NCBI GenBank assembly: GCA_009886815.1
Contig: QXYP01000227.1
Coordinates: 1-9,385 of the forward strand
Source of the DNA: Halieaceae bacterium
Lineage (GTDB): Bacteria; Pseudomonadota; Gammaproteobacteria; Pseudomonadales; Halieaceae
DNA length: 9,385 nt
Direction of reading: 5' to 3'
A program made the translations under genes and the position numbers. Positions 6,379-9,385 of this stretch are shown piece after piece (positions within the stretch are counted from its first letter, which is position 1; each line of letters begins with the position of its first letter). The notes under the pieces were generated by a model. The model worked only from the letters and a program-made list of their open reading frames with translations, ran no database searches and was not told the origin of the DNA.

Positions 6379-8042
6379 TGGAGGTGTTAGCCCACTTTCA
6401 TTTCTTGCGACCCGAGTTGCTGTTACTGGGACCAGCTTTACTGCTCTTTGAACGATTGCTCAGGTCGACCCAAACCACACCTGACCGATTTTCGGGCATC
6501 ATTGACCCCGCATTGCTTGAGCATCTTCGGGTTCAAAGACCCCCTATTGCCCGGTTTAATCCAACCTCCGTCCTTGTTGTTCTCATCGTGTTACTCACCC
6601 TAGTTATGGCCGGCCCCAGCTGGCAGCAACAACCGTCTCCATTGGCGGAAGATACGGCACCTCTGGTGATCGTCCTTGACGTCTCTGAATCAATGGCCAC
6701 CACTGATATCGCTCCGAGTAGACTGCTTCGTGGTATTCAGAAAGTCCGCGATCTCTTGAAGCTGGTCCCCGATAAGCGGGTGGGCGTCATCGCTTATGCA
6801 GGCAGTGCGCATACGGTATTACCGCTAACAAGCGACCATGAAATAACAGAACGTTTCTTAGCCGTGATGACCCCGGGTATTGCTCCCAGAGTAGGTAAGT
6901 TTCCCGAATATGCGCTACCAGGAATCGATCGGTTACTGGCGCAGTCCTATTACAAAAGCGCTGTTTTACTGGTGACTGACGGCCTCGGCGCAGGGAGCCC
7001 AGAACTCATAAAAAGCTGGTGCCAAGACCGTGACTATCAATTAATCGTTTACGGGTTTGGCGACCCCTCGCCGGAACAAAGTACCGCCCCCTTGGAGCGT
7101 GATGCGTTGAGCCAATTAGCAAGCAGCTGTAGTGGCCAGTATTACGATGCGAGTATCGATAGACGCGATGTGATCGCGATTGCCGGAGCGCTGAAGGACG
7201 CCTATAAAATCGTCGATGATGAGGCTCTGCCCTGGAGTGACAATGGTTATCCCCTCGTTTTCCCCATGCTAGCTCTGGCATTGCTATGGTTTCGGCGTGG
7301 CTGGACGCGCCTCTGGATCTGGCTTTTATTGCCGACTCTCGTCACTTTTTCCAGCCTACCCATGGCGCAGGACACTGGCGACACAGAAATCACCCCTGAA
7401 CAGGCCATAAGCCAGCCAAAGATACCGGCGCCCAACGTTCTACAGCCGGTCCTAGACGAATTTTTATTACTGTGGCTCACCCCCGACCAATATGGCCGTG
7501 TGCTTTTACAGTTGGGCTATTACAAGAAGGCGGCGCAGATTTTTGACAATCCGATTTGGCGCGCCACCGCACAGTACTATCACCAGGATTTTGAAAAAGC
7601 GGCGACACTTTTCACCCGACAAGATAGCGATCTTGCGCTGTTTAACGAGGCCAATGCCAGGGCTCATCGCAGGGACTATGTTGGCGCAAGAACCCGCTAT
7701 GACCGGCTACTCGAACGCAGCCCTGAATTTCCCGGTGCTCAAGCCAATCGTGAATTTATCCACGTGATTATTGAAGCCAGTAATCGGCTTAGCGAGTCTC
7801 AGACAGACGAGGCTGGCGTTGGCAGCGAGACCCTCGATAACGATGAGGCACCTCAAATTAGTGACGGCGCCGACGCACTGGCAAGTGAGCCCGAAGAGCG
7901 AATCCAATACAGTGCTGAAGATATTCTCGCCAGCCCGGAGACCGCAGCCCTGTGGATGAAAAACGTGCAACCCGATCCCGCGAATTTTCTGCGTAGCAAA
8001 TTTAATAGTCAGCTTCAGGAACGAGGTGTCAGCGAGCCATGA
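6378..8042 (+). CDS. BatB/BatC-like vWA protein with TPR-like repeats
   Basis: This 554-residue protein has two N-terminal membrane helices (about 11-27, 63-79), a vWA domain (about 95-280), two closely spaced helices (about 291-305, 311-329) and a soluble C-terminal half. The vWA domain has Asp101, Ser103 and Ser105 in DVSES and Asp201 in VTDG, but the third MIDAS loop reads PRVGKFPEYAL, placing Lys174 where relatives have Ser/Thr. Residues about 365-465 hold TPR-like helices (LTPDQYGRVLLQLGYYKKAAQIF, then NEANARAHRRDYVGARTRYDRLLE) as in fused BatB-BatC proteins. An acidic linker (about 473-510) leads to a conserved-looking end, ALWMKNVQPDPANFLRSKF. By topology the TPR part is probably periplasmic. 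It starts on the last base of the BatA-like stop codon and overlaps the next gene by 4 nt, so it is coupled on both sides. Confidence 0.92.
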   Translation: MEVLAHFHFLRPELLLLGPALLLFERLLRSTQTTPDRFSGIIDPALLEHLRVQRPPIARFNPTSVLVVLIVLLTLVMAGPSWQQQPSPLAEDTAPLVIVLDVSESMATTDIAPSRLLRGIQKVRDLLKLVPDKRVGVIAYAGSAHTVLPLTSDHEITERFLAVMTPGIAPRVGKFPEYALPGIDRLLAQSYYKSAVLLVTDGLGAGSPELIKSWCQDRDYQLIVYGFGDPSPEQSTAPLERDALSQLASSCSGQYYDASIDRRDVIAIAGALKDAYKIVDDEALPWSDNGYPLVFPMLALALLWFRRGWTRLWIWLLLPTLVTFSSLPMAQDTGDTEITPEQAISQPKIPAPNVLQPVLDEFLLLWLTPDQYGRVLLQLGYYKKAAQIFDNPIWRATAQYYHQDFEKAATLFTRQDSDLALFNEANARAHRRDYVGARTRYDRLLERSPEFPGAQANREFIHVIIEASNRLSESQTDEAGVGSETLDNDEAPQISDGADALASEPEERIQYSAEDILASPETAALWMKNVQPDPANFLRSKFNSQLQERGVSEP

Positions 8043-9166
8043 TTCTGAACTGGGCAAAAGACCGCAAAGCGCCTCCTTGCATTGGTACTAAGATTCAGCG
8101 TCACAGACTGCGCTTTATGGGCTTTACCATTGTGCACACCGCACTCTTACTCAGCCTATCGATGTTCGTCGTCGCCGATGACCCACGGGTAGAAATGAGT
8201 GCGCGCCTAATTCCTGCAGAAGGCGCCGTTCCCGGTCAGCGCATTAAACTTGAGGTGACCGTCGCTACCCCACGCTGGTTCACCGCGGGAACACGGATCA
8301 AACTACCCGAGGTTCCGGGCTTGCTGCTGCTGCAAAATCAAGATTTTGCAGCGAACGCTTCCGAGCGCCGCAATGGCGAAACCTGGACCGTTCAACGTTG
8401 GTTCATTGACGTGTTTGCCACCAAACCCGGCACGGTCATCATTCCACCCTTGGGGGTGAGCGTTGCCGTTTCTAAATCTACCCAAGAAACCGTGGCCAGC
8501 AAACTGAACACAGAGCCACTGACCGTAACCACACACATTCCGCCCGAACTCGCCGACCTGAAAGACTGGGTGGCCAGCCCTTCAGTGACACTCGTGCAGA
8601 CCGTGGAGGGGAGCCTTGATACGTATTTGGGCTCGGCCATCAATCGTCGCATCACCCTCAAGGCACAAGATGTGATGGCCATGTTGCTGCCGCGAACCAC
8701 CAGCAAAAACGACCCCTTACTTCAAATGTATCCTGAGCCACCGGTGCTCCGTAATCGCTCTAATCGGGGTAATCTCACGGCGACGCGCAGTGACAAAATA
8801 AGCTGGATAGCGGCTGCTCCGGGGACGGTGGAAATTCCCGGGGTGGCCGTGAATTGGTGGAATACTGACACCCAGACACTTGAGATACTCACCACTGATC
8901 CCTTGAGCATTTCGATCAGTGGCGAACTGCCGCCCAAACCCGTCTCAAGCACTGAAACCTTGGAGGCGCTGTTTTATGCAGCCGCGACCCTTTTTATCGG
9001 GTTTTTGGGTTGGCGGCTGATCGCATCAAGACGTTTCAGTCAGTTAAGAAAAAGGGGCGAGGCACTGCTACGAACAGTGCGGCGCCTTGCGACCCGACTT
9101 AAGGGCAGCTCGTTGCCCCACAGACTCAATCCGTGGCGCAACGCCAAGGGCTCCGACGCCTCGTGA
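8039..9166 (+). CDS. BatD-like exported protein with C-terminal anchor
   Basis: This protein of up to 375 residues is the last gene of the operon. A basic stretch (RHRLR, 21-25) precedes a hydrophobic segment at about 28-45 ending VVADD, a plausible signal peptide with cleavage after Ala46. The mature part looks like two beta-rich, Ig-like domains (about 50-165 and 180-295), the second ending in the BatD-type pattern APGTVEIPGVAVNWWNTDTQTLE. A membrane helix follows at about 307-328, then a short, strongly basic cytoplasmic tail. The start overlaps the previous stop as ATGA. A second ATG at 8117 (residue 27) would give a more normal signal peptide but has no ribosome binding site either. It is shorter than many BatD proteins, mainly after the anchor. 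BatD is assumed to be the periplasm-facing part of the Bat complex. Confidence 0.88.
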   Translation: MILNWAKDRKAPPCIGTKIQRHRLRFMGFTIVHTALLLSLSMFVVADDPRVEMSARLIPAEGAVPGQRIKLEVTVATPRWFTAGTRIKLPEVPGLLLLQNQDFAANASERRNGETWTVQRWFIDVFATKPGTVIIPPLGVSVAVSKSTQETVASKLNTEPLTVTTHIPPELADLKDWVASPSVTLVQTVEGSLDTYLGSAINRRITLKAQDVMAMLLPRTTSKNDPLLQMYPEPPVLRNRSNRGNLTATRSDKISWIAAAPGTVEIPGVAVNWWNTDTQTLEILTTDPLSISISGELPPKPVSSTETLEALFYAAATLFIGFLGWRLIASRRFSQLRKRGEALLRTVRRLATRLKGSSLPHRLNPWRNAKGSDAS

Positions 9167-9186
9167 TTCAGGTGGCTGCTGAATTA
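9164..9186 (+). terminator. Hairpin at operon end (weak terminator candidate)
   Basis: ATTCAG (9166-9171) pairs with CTGAAT (9179-9184) around a 7-nt loop, and pairing can extend by a G-U and a T-A pair into the stop codon of the BatD-like gene. No T run follows the stem, so it does not fit a strong Rho-independent terminator. It could protect the 3' end or be incidental. Confidence 0.25.
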
Positions 9187-9244
9187 TCTGACACAATATT
9201 CTTTATCAAACGCTGAGCTTTCCGACCAACACTCAAGACCGAGA

Positions 9245-9286
9245 TTGCGGGTGCATGGGACAGGCTATGCCTCTCTTAACCCGCAA
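9245..9286. repeat. 8-bp inverted repeat with nested arms
   Basis: TTGCGGGT (9245-9252) is the exact reverse complement of ACCCGCAA (9279-9286). Inside, GCAT (9253-9256) can pair with ATGC (9267-9270), so the strand can fold into a two-part stem with an 8-nt bulge on one side. No T run follows. The right arm lies in the first copy of the 23-bp tandem repeat. Confidence 0.4.
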
Positions 9287-9309
9287 GCTATGTCACTCGT
9301 AATCCGCAA
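9264..9309. repeat. Imperfect 23-bp tandem repeat, two copies
   Basis: Bases 9264-9286 and 9287-9309 align without gaps at 19 of 23 positions. Both begin GCTATG and end CCGCAA; the differences are at repeat positions 7, 9, 13 and 17. The flanking 23-bp blocks do not match, so there are just two copies here. The spacer after the operon (9167-9385) holds no gene I can support, so these repeats and the hairpin are its main visible content. The origin is unknown: a local duplication, or binding sites for a protein. Confidence 0.55.
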
Positions 9310-9385
9310 GATTCCAACTCGAGGGAATGGTAGAGTTCGACCAGCCAGTGCGAAAATTCACCCCATGCATCGGCTCAAGGGGCAA

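Noticed and set aside
7707..8057. Minus-strand open frame of 116 codons opposite the vWA-TPR gene
   Set aside because: It is antisense to well-supported coding sequence with conserved TPR-like and C-terminal motifs; no family resemblance in the antisense product.

Overview
The window looks like chromosomal DNA from a gammaproteobacterium, possibly a marine one. This rests on recognising protein families, because no search could be run. The main clue is a gene order typical of that class: MoxR, DUF58, DUF4381, vWA, vWA-TPR, BatD. The FAH-family protein also closely resembles E. coli YcgM. Every main reading frame is intact. I saw no transposase, integrase, tRNA, rRNA or CRISPR array.

Left part (1-2811): an atypical NRAMP-family transporter on the minus strand is divergent from a small FAH-family hydrolase on the plus strand, with about 130 bp between them. 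A stand-alone HNH endonuclease-like gene follows after about 217 bp of AT-richer DNA. These three genes show no obvious functional link to each other or to the operon downstream.

Right part (2933-9166): six tightly packed plus-strand genes form one Bat/MoxR-type operon. In order they are a MoxR AAA+ ATPase, a DUF58 protein, a DUF4381 membrane protein, a membrane vWA protein (BatA-like), a membrane vWA protein with TPR-like repeats (BatB/BatC-like) and an exported BatD-like protein with a C-terminal anchor. The junctions are gaps of 7 and 12 nt followed by overlaps of 14, 1 and 4 nt, so translation is probably coupled along most of the operon. The usual model is that the MoxR ATPase works on or through the vWA proteins at the inner membrane, while DUF58, DUF4381 and BatD are accessory parts of the envelope complex. 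The real substrate of such systems in this class is poorly known.

Tail (9167-9385): no gene can be assigned. There is a hairpin starting at the last stop codon, then an inverted repeat that overlaps an imperfect 23-bp tandem duplication.

Most worth a second look: the NRAMP protein lacks all three canonical metal-binding side chains; the second vWA protein has a lysine where the third MIDAS loop normally has Ser/Thr; DUF58 and DUF4381 lie in the same frame separated by one TGA, with a mini-ORF across the junction; and the 23-bp tandem repeat lies just after the operon. None of these by itself shows a new system; the operon is a recognisable if poorly understood one.
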